From NCBI RefSeq assembly GCF_021130785.1, contig NC_060214.1, positions 47,863,001-47,927,000 on the forward strand: DNA of 64,000 nt. Direction: 5' to 3'. A program made the position numbers and the translations under genes. Every line of letters begins with the position of its first letter. The first letter of the stretch is position 1. Under the pieces are notes generated by a model. That model saw nothing but the letters and a program-made list of their open reading frames with translations. It searched no databases and was not told the origin of the DNA. Origin of the DNA: Homalodisca vitripennis (lineage: Eukaryota > Arthropoda > Insecta > Hemiptera > Cicadellidae). Shown one piece after another: positions 48,120 to 60,170 of the stretch.

Positions 48120-48830
48120 AAAAATCCTATACTGGATTCTTTGTATGGAAAGAAGGAAAACAGTCATAATAACGAGGATCCGGAATAAATATCTACAGGG
48201 TTCTTCAACTTTATAATAAAGTATTTAAAAATTTCACTTTACATCAAAGAATTCGGCAGTATTATGTGGGGTCAGGTCGAAGTGACTTTACTAATTATAA
48301 TATAGTCGTATACTTTGTTTGAGGGCAAATGAACAATATTTAGTATGAACAGTTTGTTTGTTTATAAAGGCCTAATTTTCAAAACCATCCTTTCACGAAT
48401 GTACTTTACTGTGATTTCATCAAGTTGAAGTGGTTATTTTTTATACCATGTTTTAACTGGAATATAGTCGCTTGTTTTAAATAGGCCAACTCTAATACAT
48501 CCTTACACAAATTTTGTTGGCTAAACAATATAGTGATAGAAGACAAATATACTTTATCTATATACACCACAAGTCACGTGTCGTAATCATAAAAAACGAA
48601 GCTGTATTGAACAAGTTAGGAATAGGATACATTTAACCTAAGTAAGTGTCATGTAACGGATTTGGTTGAGAAAGGTCTTTGAAAGCTACTTTGACGACAG
48701 CCTAGTAGAATATTGTTCTCCTATTGTTTGTAGGTCTGCTACCTTGAATTATACTAATAAACATAGTCAAACATTTATCTCCTTAATAAACCAAGGAGAA
48801 CTTCTGCTTCTCTGAAATTCCCACTATCTC
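48120..48830 (-). repeat. Dispersed repeat family G, copy 2 (inverted)
   Basis: Reverse complement of 43545-44345, with the same block order. The two copies are about 3.8 kb apart and face each other, so they could pair as a long imperfect foldback. Confidence 0.7.
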
Positions 48831-50537
48831 AAAAATATGACATAACCTTCATTTCCAAGACAAGACTATTCACTAAAAGCCAAAGTTTGAATAGTATAAT
48901 TGTACGTTCTCATAAAGCCATCGTAGGATCTGCAGCTAATGGTCCTCGCTGGCTGGAACAAGAGAAAAAATACTTAACCGAGTTAAATACAAGCCCCTGT
49001 GCCATTTTCACATGCTCCAACTAAAATTAAACATTAAATTGCAAAGATGGAGTAGAAATAAACATTATCCTATGGTGAACGTAGAAGCTGCAACTAATAC
49101 TGTGCTCTTAACTTTGCCGACCGGAGTTAGAGACAAACCACTGCACATAGCTGAGTTAAAAGGCAAGAAACTACGCCATTGCCACCTTCTCCAACTAAGA
49201 TTGAAAGTTAGTTTTGGATCTCTAAAAACTGCAGTTGAAGAAGTCCTTCAGAAGCGACTAATATAAATTGACTTAAACCACTTTCTTAAAATACTTTTTT
49301 TTGTTTAAAAGAAACTAGAAATTATTTATCCTCATATTTATAATAACTATAAAATGTAACGCAGTAAATGTATATTATTATTAGTCTGTGTGCATGAGTT
49401 TCACTTAATCACGTAAAATCTACTGGGCCGATTGTACTAAAATTGTACTAGGTCATTGTTAGGGTCCCTGGTTAACATATAGGCTTATTCATATTTCGAA
49501 AATCTCAGACAAGAGCCTAATCCTACACTCAAATCTAAAATAGGTTGGAATATCTTTCAGTGACTATCACCTATTTCAGGATTTTTTGGGATTCCTCTTA
49601 AACAGAACATGCTCACGGTGTACCTGTTTTTGTAAATGAAATTGCGAATAAGCTACAAGTAACTTCCGGGTAATCTTATAAATAAAAATGAATCACAAAA
49701 TGTGTTGGTAAGCGCATAACTCAACAACGCCTGGACCAATTCGGTTAATTCTTTTTGTAAAATGTCCATTGAAATCCGAGGAAGGTTTTTATGAAGAAAA
49801 AATGAAGAAAAGTTACCTGGAATATGTTAGAATTCAGAAAAAATTGTAGTTTTTCCGTTTCATGATTCAAAATAAACTGGCACTAAACAGCTGTTGACTT
49901 TCTGAAACATCTGTTTACATTTAAATTTTCTCAATAATAAGTAAACAATGCTTGATCGGTAGTGTAATGCAGATAGTAAATAAAACATTAATATATAAAT
50001 TTTACTCCAGATTGCGCCAATGACGAATTAAAATCATCTAATGCATTAAATACTGTTATAAAACTAATCTTAATGAACAAAGTTATGAATGTTTTCACAT
50101 AAGTTAAACTGGTGGGCTTCCTCGACATTATGATATTACATTTTAACAATGGCTTATGGAAAAACAGAGAAATGAATACTAACATGCCTCAACGATTCAT
50201 TCTTTCCCTGGCTACAATCCAAAAAACAAGTGTAATGCAAAACTTTAATAACGATTATTTTGGAATGTTCGTAGTAGTAGGCAGGACTTCCCCCTAGGTC
50301 GTAATAGGCTTTTTAGTACTACTTATGTGTGTATTTTCTTCATCAGGACAAGGCAAACTCAACTATGTCAACACGATTTTGACCAAAATATATTTCCGAG
50401 AACTAGATAATCGAACGTATATAGTATTTTGATCGAGGCAATATGGCAAGGTAAACAGTGACATAGTAGGTGAGTGAATTTAAACGGTCTTAAGTAGGCG
50501 CTTTTTAACCGAAGTAGGCATCACGGTCCTACGTAAG
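48831..50537. other. Unassigned DNA, possible repeat edge at 49675
   Basis: The 84-codon frame 49012-49266 has no recognisable domain. From 49675 the text AATAAAAATGAATCACAAAA then TGTTGGTAAGCGCATAACTC and GGACCAATTCGG resembles a repeat edge common in insect genomes; its identity was not established. Confidence 0.4.
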
Positions 50538-50561
50538 TATATATATATATATATATATATT
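50538..50561. repeat. (TA)n microsatellite
   Basis: About 24 bp of alternating TA. Confidence 0.85.
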
Positions 50562-50859
50562 CTTCGACAGAACAAAAAGGTAAACTATACTATGGTACTG
50601 GAAATATCTTAGACCTGAAATAAATGACAAGGGCTGGAATTATACGCTTTTTGACTGAAGTAAGTTTCCGAGACCTGTATGATCCGATATTTGTGTTTTT
50701 TTGATCGGGATGACAAGGCAGACTCAGCTGTGACGTTATGTATATAATTAATTTGAACCAGAAATGCTCCTACACGTGCCAAACATGATATAATAATTTT
50801 GTTAAACTCTGATACTATTTACCATGAACTTAAATAATATCTACCTGATGTATGCCTAC

Positions 50860-51103
50860 TTAAGGGGGGTCCGTACCAAAAATTTAATTTTTTTGAGTTT
50901 TTTGGTTTTTTTTTTAGTTTTATATTCTTCAGAACCTCACCTTTTCAAAGATGTGCTTATTTTCTTTCTATCTTTATTAGAAGTTATTGAAAAGAAAGTT
51001 TTTCGAAAGCATTGCAACCAATTTATGGTGAAAGAGGCAGCCCCGCTGGTGGCCCACCGCTTTAATCATATTCATACATACTACTACTATTCTTGTTTCC
51101 TTA
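50860..51103 (+). mobile_element. 5' terminus of a DNA transposon (TTAA-GGGGGG type)
   Basis: TTAAGGGGGGTCCGTACC starts at 50860 and closely resembles the MITE terminus at 21301 (TTAAGGGGGTTCGGTATGCC). It is followed, after about 240 bp, by the transposase remnant, so the middle of the transposon has been deleted. The 112-codon frame 50824-51162 runs through this terminus in another frame and is not a gene. No matching right terminus was found downstream. Confidence 0.5.
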
Positions 51104-51559
51104 TTGTTATGTTATGTTCATTTGCCAAAAGCTGTTATGCTTGCTATCAAGCCAATATTTAGGGATTTGGCTGATCCTGAGCTTTTGCAAAAATGTGTGA
51201 AGGGCAAAACACAAAACCCAAACGAATCATTGAACAATGTGATTTGGTCTGTAATACCAAAAAGGGTTTTTGTTAGCCTACCAGTGCTAAAATATGGGAC
51301 TTATTTAGCTATAAGCACATTTAATAATGGCCTGATAAGTAGAGTACAAATAATGGATGAGCTTAAACTTTCTCCTGGTAAAAATTTGGTTGCTGCAATG
51401 AAAAGCCTTGAGAATAAGCGACTCAAGAAAGCCGAATTAGCTGCAAATGAGCTTGAGAAGAAAATCAGGAAGGCTAAGGCATTGAAGAAAAGAAAGTTAG
51501 AGGACCAATTTGAGCAGGATGAAGCAGACAAACCAGCCTCCAGCACTGGCAGCTACTGA
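51104..51559 (+). pseudogene. C-terminal fragment of a Mutator-like transposase
   Basis: A 151-codon frame carrying the C-terminal part of a transposase-like protein family common in insects and other animals, usually annotated as Mutator-like transposase domain proteins. The tell-tale block is the Cys (residue 31) then KGKTQNPNES (33-42), N.VIW and PK..FV (52-57). It is followed by a conserved segment on a growing, charged helix (about residues 85-135, rich in Lys/Glu) and a terminal short G-Y ending at the natural stop. Such proteins are normally several hundred residues long, so the N-terminal catalytic part is missing. The true frame must have started upstream of the first ATG. It lies directly behind a GGGGGG terminus and ahead of a foldback segment. 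Family assignment is from memory of motif order. Confidence 0.6.
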
Positions 51560-51695
51560 TGTTACCAAGTTCACTGTAGGTTAGTACAACGATTTTTTCA
51601 ATCGCGTTTTTCCCAAAATTTGTATTTTCTAACTTTGATGTAAGTTTTCTCAGGACCTGTTAAAGATATCTTTATGAAATTTTCACTGTGTGTTT

Positions 51696-51878
51696 GTTTT
51701 AGTATTTACTAGTCACTAACACAAGGATTTTGTAAAATTTTAATTTTTGGGCTTATAAAAATTAAATTTCTGAATTAAAAACTTGAAATTTAACACAAGT
51801 TTTTAAAAAATTTGTAGAAAAATTAAAATACAAAATAAACAAAAATCCTTGTGTCAGTGACTAGAGTATTACATGGTT
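51696..51878. repeat. Foldback segment downstream of transposase remnant
   Basis: ACTAGTCACTAACACAAGGATTTTGT (51709-51734) is mirrored by CAAAATCC-type sequence (51842-51863, ..AATCCTTGTGTCAGTGACTAG) with a single mismatch over the 20-bp centre of the match; flanking sequence pairs more weakly on both sides. Just upstream, TTTTCTCAGGACCTGTTAAAG (51649-51669) resembles the subterminal part of the 21301 MITE. It is probably the 3' inverted-repeat region of the same transposon group. Confidence 0.6.
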
Positions 51879-52669
51879 AATAAAATAAAATAAAACATTT
51901 CAGTGTAGGTTCAAGGATCTTAATTGCTTTTACTAAGTAATATAAGGACTTCGGTTCTAAAGATTGCGAGCGAAGCTTCAGGTAACAGCTAGTAATATAT
52001 AAAATACAATTTTTAGTTCTTAATGTAACTGTGAACTGTATCGCATATTCCCTGCCTTTTTTAATGAAAACCTATAAATTAATGTCAAATTTTAGTATTT
52101 TTAAAATTTACAATTACAATGTGTATGGAATGTATTTTATTTATTATCATTGTGAAATTCTATAGAATAACTCTATAATGTATGTATAATTTACAGTAAA
52201 TGTAATGTATATTTGCACAATTTTTGCATATACACCTGTGTTTTGTGAATGCGGGATAAGGAGTGCCTAACGGCTCACAGATGGCAACAGAACTATTTAA
52301 CGGATGACTGACAGGGGTTCCTCGTGTGATAAATCTCACGCTGCTTACTTATATATGGCTTGGTTCCTCTCCGCCCTGAACCTTCAACACATTTCCCCTG
52401 GACTTGGCGTGCTTCAAGTACTAAAATATTACTCAAGGTTTGAAAAAAACATAAAACATGATTAATTAGTCGTTTTTGAACAAGAATGTATGCGAGAGGT
52501 TCTTTTTTAATATATTCTGTTTTAGAATTATTTATATTCGGTTAATGTATTGTCCATTTTATAACACGAGTGTTAGTTCAATAGCAGGTTAGTAATTTTT
52601 AGAAAATTGTGCTACCGTACTACAAAGTATTAAAGACTTAAAAGTTTATTTAATTCAATAGCCTTCTGA
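51879..52669. other. Unassigned DNA with a possible repeat end
   Basis: ATTGCGAGCGAAGCTTCAGG then TAACAGCTAGTAAT (51963-51996) resembles the end sequence of a repeat type common in insect genomes, and its other edge may be the text at 49675. A less AT-rich patch at 52255-52430 is unassigned. Confidence 0.35.
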
Positions 52670-52960
52670 CCATAAGTAACGTTTTAAATTGCATTCTTGT
52701 ACAGATATTCAGGTTAAGTTTTAACAGTGCCGTTGGCAGTAAAGATGGAAGTTGAGCGCAAGTTGGCAAGACTTGGAGTAGTGAAGTTTTCCTAACAGTA
52801 ATGGCTTTTTATTAACCTAGGTTTATTTAAACTGACTAAAAATTGTCTTACAAAGTATAAAAATAACGCGTTTTATACTCTCTGAGTTCTTAAACAAAAC
52901 ATTTCAGTCTCTTCTAGATTTTTCGTACTGATATAATAAACATTTAAATTACCTTGAAAT
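52670..52960 (+). repeat. Dispersed repeat family C, copy 3
   Basis: GTGCCGTTGGCAGTAAAGAT, GGAAGTTGAG, GACTTGGAGTAGTGAAG, ACAGTAATGGCTTTTTATTA and TTAAACTGACTAAA, colinear with 45880-46170. Confidence 0.65.
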
Positions 52961-53647
52961 TAATATGATGAAATACATTAACGTCTGTTCAAATATCTAA
53001 GCAAACACATCTGATCATTTATCATATGAATAATGATGTATGTATGTAATTATGTATGTTTTGAAACAATATCTCTAAAATCTAGCTAATCGATTTATTA
53101 ACTTATTTAAATTTTCTATTCACAGAGTTATAAGTTGAGCCATCTGAACAAGTAGTTCATTATAATGGTTTTTTATAGCGTTCTATTTAAGACGATGAAA
53201 TTTATTAAAAGTAAAAAGTTATCAGTCTTCCTTTCAGTTTTATCTGTAACTCAGGTCAGTCTATATTTTATTAGTAGAATCAGGCAATCGACTTGCTTGA
53301 GGGCAAGTCAACATTGAGAAAAAAACAAACATTGCAAAGGTCTTCCTGAATTCTATCCTTCTTATAATATATGCCTACCAAAGGCCCAGTTATTTTGCAA
53401 GATACTCCCGTTAAGATTGATAAACATAAATATAGAATCTGGACCACACTGAACACTCTAACTAGTTTTCTAATAACAGTTACATGAATTTTACTAAAAA
53501 CTGTATGTCTTAAAATCCTTTTTGTGTAAATTATTTTAAATGTCTAACTTCAGCTTTGCTTTCCAAACAGTATAAATAGTATTAACCGCTTTTCCTTCCC
53601 ATAACTGATGCTGCATTAAATTAATTTAAAATTCTCAGAGCCTCCAG

Positions 53648-53649
<2 letters not shown>
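52961..53649. other. AT-rich DNA, no gene recognised
   Basis: No supported feature. Confidence 0.5.

Positions 53650-53713
<64 letters not shown>
53650..53713. repeat. (TA)n microsatellite
   Basis: About 64 bp of uninterrupted alternating AT. Confidence 0.95.
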
Positions 53714-53715
<2 letters not shown>

Positions 53716-54529
53716 GAAAGTTATGGGAAGTCATATACTTACTTGTTTTACTTGTTCTCTGTGTGGCAAACATGTTTAAACTTAACTATACAAAGATTAA
53801 TACTCTTAATATCTCGGCTGAGGGCGTCGGCCATCTTGGTACGCTATCTCGTCTTAATATAGCGTCCGTTTACATTAACAAAATTTAACAACTCTGTTAT
53901 TTTAGAAACTAGGGAATAATAAAATGAATTTATGGAATACTTATTATACTTTTAATAACTTTTGTCACAAAACATTTTTTGGATCTCGGTTAGGATACAT
54001 GTATATCCTATGAGAAAAATAATACCATTTCAGCTATCACAAACCTTACCTGCTTCTTCCGATTAAGACGGAATGATTATTTTTCTTAAAATTAAAAATA
54101 AATGTGTTTTCTGGTGGCCAAAAATTGGACATATATGAACAATTCTAAAACGTGGAAATAAGCATTTAAACGCGTGTATATGGCAGTTGTAATGGAACCA
54201 TGCAAACATGGAAATAAGATTAGAGTAATATGAATAAATCAGTAGAAGCTATACTGCTGTTTATGCTATCTGGCTTGCGGAAGCAGAATTAGGCTCCCTT
54301 TGGTAAATCATCGCACAGTTAATAGGTGAGAAAAAAACGTATCAAGAATTATGAATTCTGCTACAACCATTCATCTCAGAGTGATGACGCACAGGAAACA
54401 CACGTCACTAGCATATGCTCAGTATTTCTGCACCAGTCTAGATGTCACTTAATACTGGGCTACACTGTAGCATTCAGACAACTTAACTTAAGAAAAGCAG
54501 TTACTACCTAACACATAGGACATTTTCTC
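53714..54529. other. AT-rich DNA, no gene recognised
   Basis: No supported feature; the 61-codon frame 54326-54511 has no motif. Confidence 0.5.
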
Positions 54530-55110
54530 GTTTGCCAGACTATATCGGATTCGTTTCTCAGCGGCATCAAACAAATGCTAGCATGCCGACCAGCATTTTA
54601 TAAAGTTGTCATCATAAAATAATATCCAGCATCACGATGCTTGATACAACAAATTTCTATGGAAATATGCAGTACTAATAGGCTTCGCAGCATTATAAGA
54701 TAATGGTGGTAGCATAATCCCGATGACGTAACCCGAAGGGTTCAAGAAATTAATTTCATTCCCAGGAGAGTTTACTTATGACAACCTTATAGATGTTCAG
54801 GAACAGAACATCACCACCCGCAAATGTCGAAATATTGGGGGTGAAAGGGTAGATCGATAGGTCTAGTCTACTGCGGGAGATGATGTTTGAGTTTGAATGT
54901 GAAGGACTATTTGTAGTCTAGACTAATCCTTCTTACAAGGAGACATGGCTGAGATAAATGCCAAAAATCCTTCCTCATGGATCTTGACAGAAGGCGGCCC
55001 CTACTCCCAACCTTACACCTGCAGAATATCATATTACTCTGGAAGCAGCGCTAAGGTCATTTTAGGGGTAAGTGCAATTTATCAGCTTCTTGTCCTAAAA
55101 TATAAAAGAG
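54530..55110 (+). repeat. Dispersed repeat family F, copy 2 (inverted relative to 41.5 kb)
   Basis: Begins CCAGACTATATCGGATTCG and ends AGCTTCTTGTCCTAAAATA. It is the reverse complement of 41520-42100 across nearly its whole length, including GACATGGCTGAGATAAATG and the CCTCATGGATCTTGACAGAA core. Confidence 0.7.
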
Positions 55111-55639
55111 GTTATTGAAACTTGAACTTCTAACCTCAAAGGAAGGGGATGTGTAGGTAATAATTCACAGTCTGTAAAAATCTTTAGAATTATGAGTCTT
55201 AACTCAACTACTATTATCATTTGCATTGTTTTAATGGACTGTACGTCTAATTCCATCATAAAGAAGTCAAACGATGGAATTTAAAATTCTACTACATAGC
55301 TTGAATATAAATTTTTAAACAATTCTACATAACAAATTTTATTTTTGAGAATGCTAAAATTGTCTCCTATTAAAAATGTTTATCTTGATATACCTCATTT
55401 TCTAAAACACTCAATGTTTTTCGTCCACAATGCAAAATCATTGGTACATCTTATTAAATGTAAAATTAATCTTAAAACCCTAGAGTTTCAGTCATCAATG
55501 TAACTGGCTAGAAGCAAAGTGGATTTAATTTTAGAGCCATATGTTCCTCACACGTGATGATCATTGGGGATGTAAGAATTAAATTGTTATACGACATTCA
55601 GTTCTCGGATTTTACACACAAAACTCTGCCATAAAACCT
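55111..55639. other. AT-rich DNA, no gene recognised
   Basis: No supported feature. Confidence 0.5.
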
Positions 55640-55935
55640 TTCACCCGTTACAGATGTCAGATCTGCTGTTTATTTCTCTCACTATAAATTAGCTGATCGA
55701 TCACACGCTACACGCTGATTACATCAGTTAACATCTAATATCCACCCGGCATTGTTATCTCTCGGGATAATCTGGCTAGTTTACCCTATTGTTACTTAGT
55801 AGTAACAGTCTAGGTTGTTACCTTTCTGGGAAATTCCCAATCATCCCGCTCTGATTTACTCTACTTTACAGTTTATCCTTCGTACGGTTATGGAGTTATC
55901 TTTCATAACTATTCTCTCGTTTCTCTTGAAAGTTG
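55640..55935 (-). repeat. Dispersed repeat family D, copy 3 (inverted)
   Basis: Reverse complement of 27355-27605: TGTTTATTTCTCTCACTA, CTGATTACATCAGTTAACAT, CACCCGGCATTG, CTCTCGGGATAATCTGGCTA and CTGGGAAATTCCCAATC appear in that order. It extends to GGTTATGGAGTTATCTTTCA, matching the start of copy 1 near 23475-23500. Confidence 0.65.
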
Positions 55936-57684
55936 AAATAAAATTCTTTCAAGCAGCCTAAAACTATTTGACTAGAAATTTTAAGGTAGCATTCAGAATT
56001 CTGCTCGTGTTTTACACGTTCTGGTGCATTCAATATCAAGGTAACTCCGATTTGATGTAGGTTTTATTTGCAATTATTTAATATGTAATTGCGTGTGTGA
56101 AATATAAATGCTCTACTCTTTTAATCGTGAACTCACTGTCCACTTTTGTTTTAAAAAATAGGAAAGTTTGTAACGTTTTTGCATAATTATATTTTTTGCA
56201 CATTCTTTATTCTTGTATTTATTTCTGGTTGCGTCACTCGATTTCATATTTTATTGGATACAAACATGTATTTTACAGTTATTTATTAAAGTAATTATAT
56301 CTTAAGAAAGCAGAAAGCAAATGTCATATTGTTCTTTTCAATAGTTCACGATACAAAATGTTAAAATCCTTTCAGTGCTTTGTTTGGAGATAATGCATAT
56401 TTAATATCCACTTATAACTAGATTCGTGAAAATCTTACTACAAAATAGAGGATTGGATTAAAAAGAGATTATCATCTTAAAGTATTAAGTAAACACGGGT
56501 TTTCATTGCAAACCTGTAAGAATCTCGTGCTCTCTTTAACTTAAAAAGTAACTTTTGAACATGAGCCTTCTTTTAATTCTTCCTTATCTTGAAAAACTCT
56601 TTCATTCATGGTACATTAAAGACACTATTCGCATTTTTCTTCATCGAGCCGTCATCCAATCCCTAAGAAACACTTTCCTCCTTTTAAAATACTCGACCCT
56701 TCTGCCACCACAAAATCGTCAGCCTAACGAAAGAGCAAGCAAACCTTGCTTATGTCCTTCTGCAGGATAGTAATATAAAAGTTTGTCGTAGCGTTGTAGA
56801 TGTGTGGGTTAAATTTATAAATAACATTAAATGTTTAATTTTTTTAATCTTAAATGTATTTTCAATAGTTCATAAAATGTAATGATTTTCACAATGAGAA
56901 TACAAATACAAAACGAGTAAATATAAGACTAAACAGGGTTTGATTTTTGTTATGTAATTTAGTTAGATCAGTTTTAGGATCAGAAAAAACCACAAAAAAA
57001 CTTAAAAAAATCAAAAGAGCAGGAAGTTGCTAATACCTCTCAACTGTGACATGTTTTTTGTTCCCCACTTGTCCAAGCGTACCATTAAAAAACCGTTCTC
57101 ACTTGTGCTTTGACTAATTTCGTTAATAAAAGTACCGTTGTAATTGTTATAATAACTATTTTGAAATAGTTAACAACATCTTGTCATTTGTTATAACTGA
57201 TGCAAAACAGCTGATACTTTTCAACTGATACAATCACTGTTGCTCCTGCCTCGTGCAAGCATACATACAGTGTACTCGTGCTCGCTTATGCGTTGATGGA
57301 TTTCGTCGCAAAGGATACAATTTGAATTTGTATACAAATTATTAAATAGTTGGCGTTTTATACAATTACTTCAACAGTCAAGTAATATTAAAGCAAATCA
57401 CACCGTTATTTTTCTTTATTTATTACTAAGTATGTGCTAAGATTAGTGTCTGTAGCTTTACTAGTTCTAGAGATAATATTTCTTTATAAAAAAATACCAA
57501 ATAGCTGTTAGAGGCAAACGAGTAATATCTCGACCTATGTGTATATAATATTTTTTTGTTTAAAGTTATGTGTACAGAAGTTCGTGACACTCGTTTATAC
57601 ATACCCTGTGACAAATTTAATAGTATACTAGATCATTTCACGTGTAATCTATTGTAAACAACATATTTAATTTTGTGTTTTTTA
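55936..57684. other. AT-rich DNA, no gene recognised
   Basis: No supported gene. The 71-codon frame 56555-56770 and the 62-codon minus frame 57614-57426 have no recognisable motif. Confidence 0.5.
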
Positions 57685-57800
57685 AGTCCCGGATAAGTCT
57701 CCTGGATAGGTACCGACCGTGTTGTCTCTCTAAGCCTTTAGATTACCTCGCCCTGAACAGTCCCGTCTTTTGGATAATCCTGTTTGAGACTCAGTAGTAT
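57685..57800 (-). repeat. Dispersed repeat family E, copy 2 (inverted)
   Basis: AAGTCCCGGATAAGTC, GTGTTGTCTCTCTAAGCC, TAGATTACCTCGCC and AGTCCCGTC..GGATAATCCTGT are the inverse of 38030-38110. Confidence 0.6.
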
Positions 57801-58689
57801 TTTTATAAAATTTTTTTGATGCAAAACAATTATAATAACATATGTACAGCATTAAGTACATATGTAATAACAATGATAAAAATGAAAGTTTATTAATAAA
57901 AAGTAAGCCATACCAGTCTTTGAATAAAATTCAAGAAGTTTTTATGTAATTAAAGAAACACAATATTTTAAAGCATTACTTTTAATTGATGATCTAAAAC
58001 TGTTCTGCTTTGTATTCTTGATGGAAGTAAGTTAATAGAAAAGGCGTTTTTTCATTCTTTCACATTCAATATATATATAAAAAAATGAATAATGTTATTT
58101 CTATTTCTTGAATTGATAAACATGTAAATTTAGTGTTTTCTTTAATATTACCACACCAGTTTATGTTTGGCGTTGTATTTTAGAAATTATTTTTGAGAGA
58201 GACATGTCCTACATACCTTCTAAAAATTAGCATCCTCGACAGGGAGTGGTGGTTTTTTTTAAACAAAGGACCGTTTGAAGCACATTTAACACGATTTATT
58301 GTTGGACTTTAGATTAAACTAGAAAGCCTGAGTTTAATGTTTATTTATTATACTGTAGGTAAGTTTTATTTTTATCGTGCTATATGTTTTGTACCTCTTA
58401 GAACTTATTAGGAAAACTGTATTCCTGGGTTAGACGAGTGGGAAAAAATGTTCTATAAAGTAAATGATTTTAAATCCGATATTTTAGTATAGTATCTACG
58501 TGCGCTATGACCCCGATACACCAAAATAATATATTTCAGAACGAATTATACCTTCAAGTAGAACCTATACTTGATACAGCAGAAACCAGTTTCACCTAAA
58601 TCTCGAAAACGCTATGGATATACTGAAGCGGTACATCACTAATCGTAAATGTTGAGATTATAAAGTAAAATAAACTAATAACTTATTTT
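57801..58689. other. AT-rich DNA, no gene recognised
   Basis: No supported feature. Confidence 0.5.
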
Positions 58690-58915
58690 ACCAGGTGAAG
58701 GTTGGGCTAAGAACCCCTCTCAAACACTTTACCTGGGGTCCAACGACTTAAAGGTGACTTCCGAACTACCACTAATGGCCGGGCAGGCGAGCTGCTTGCA
58801 AGGACAGGATCGCTCAGCGGTCACCCATCCAAGCAGCAGCCACGCTCGGTATTGCTTCATTTGGTTATCTCACTTTAACGGTTGGGTCCGCTACACTGCG
58901 CCATATGATATGGTA
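58690..58915 (-). mobile_element. 5S rRNA-derived SINE
   Basis: On the minus strand the segment 58875-58812 aligns with the middle of eukaryotic 5S rRNA. GATAACCAAATGAAGCAA corresponds to the 5S GATCACCGAA.TTAAGCA region. GAGCGTGGCTGCTGCTTGGA then TGGGTGACCGC corresponds to GGGCGCGGTTAGTACTTGGA then TGGGTGACCGC. So the 5S internal RNA polymerase III promoter parts, box A (58845-58857) and box C (58817-58832), are present. It continues into an unrelated GC-rich body (CAAGCAGCTCGCCTGC, CCGGCCATTAGTGG, GTTCGGAAGTCACC) down to about 58690, where AT-rich DNA resumes. A 5S-like head fused to an unrelated body is the mark of a 5S-type SINE. The plus-strand 68-codon frame here is a shadow. Confidence 0.8.
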
Positions 58916-58959
58916 ATTTATGATGGAGGATGGCTGTTGGAGTTGGTGGGGCTTCTTTA

Positions 58960-60170
58960 ATTTAAAATTTTTCCTTTCAAAGCCTAAACATTCCCTCCGG
59001 TCTACCTACACGCTCTCACTGAAAGATTCTGGAAAACAGATGGTAAGCTTCACCTACTTCGAAGGTTACATAAACTAAGTTAGTGCCTGTTATCCATCCT
59101 CATGGAATACTGACAGGAGACGTCTTATTCCAACCTTACCTCTCCTGATTGTCCTGTCGACCCGGAAGCAACACAAAGATTATTTAAGAACTAAGAACAA
59201 TGAGGATTTATATCATCTTACCGTCCTAAATGAACTAAAATTATCCGTGCTCAGAAACAGGGAGTAATCTGTAAAATTATTAATAAATTCTGAACTTTGA
59301 TTATATACGTCGATTTGTCATTAACAGATTCGAAGACACTTGTTCATTATCAGGTTCATTTATCTCTCGAGGCACTAACTGGTATTGAACCTTATTTGTA
59401 CATCAAAGTTAGTTGTAGTTTCTGTTAAGTAACAAGATTGGACCTTCTCGATGCGCCAATAAAGGGTATTGCGATCAGCGTTAGCTGGCAAGAGCGTTCA
59501 CAGATACAGCACTTCATTATGGCACAATGAAATGTTTTATTATAAAACTGTGAAGTACCTTTTATAGGTACTTACTTCAATTAATTTTTTACAGCAGATG
59601 AATACGACAAAATTGGTTAAATGAGTGTTATTTTATGCTATAATATAACTACTACACAAATAGCTTGGTCAATAATTACGTTTGGCATAATTCCAATTTA
59701 AATTAATTCAGTTGTTAAATGATTTCTTACTGTTCAAACTGTTATTAAGCATTTTCTAAGAGACGGATATATAAAACTTATTTATATCAGCTTTTATATT
59801 CATTACCCTTAATCAAGTTAATCTTATTTAGTGTTTTATTTTGTAAACCGTATTGAATTACCTAACTACTAAAAGCTTGCAAGTACTTAGATAAGTAAGA
59901 CACAATACATTAAGGCCTTACACGTCCTAAAACTTGGTATGTTGCCTTGTGGATCAGGATTAGCAAGGTTTCAATTATTTCAGTAAACGTTGTTCCTGGT
60001 TAGTTAGATCATTCCTACCTCTGTAACTGTATTTAGAGGGGCTCTACTATTTTAGTTTCTCTTCATTGTTACAGAAATAATATTAGCATTAACATCTTTC
60101 TCTTATTCTATCTCCATATTAATTGAGTTAATATGATGAATGAAAAGGCTTCTTGTTGTCATTCGTGACT
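58960..60170 (+). repeat. Dispersed repeat family A, copy 2
   Basis: Same order as 3050-4270. Blocks include GGTTACATAAACTAAGTTAG (59063), CTGACAGGAGACGTC (59108), CGATGCGCCAATA (59449) and GGTATGTTGCCTTGTGGATC (59937). It extends further right than copy 1 to GGCTTCTTGTTGTCATTCGT near 60147, shared with the inverted copy 3 at 35965. It begins about 45 bp after the 5S SINE. Confidence 0.65.

Noticed and set aside
49012..49266. 84-codon basic frame as a small gene
   Set aside because: No recognisable domain, no support from context, and length is within chance expectation.
50824..51162. 112-codon hydrophobic frame
   Set aside because: It crosses the transposon terminus and overlaps the transposase fragment in a different frame; its hydrophobicity comes from T-rich DNA.
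58754..58960. 68-codon plus-strand frame
   Set aside because: It lies antisense to the 5S-derived SINE and is explained by it.
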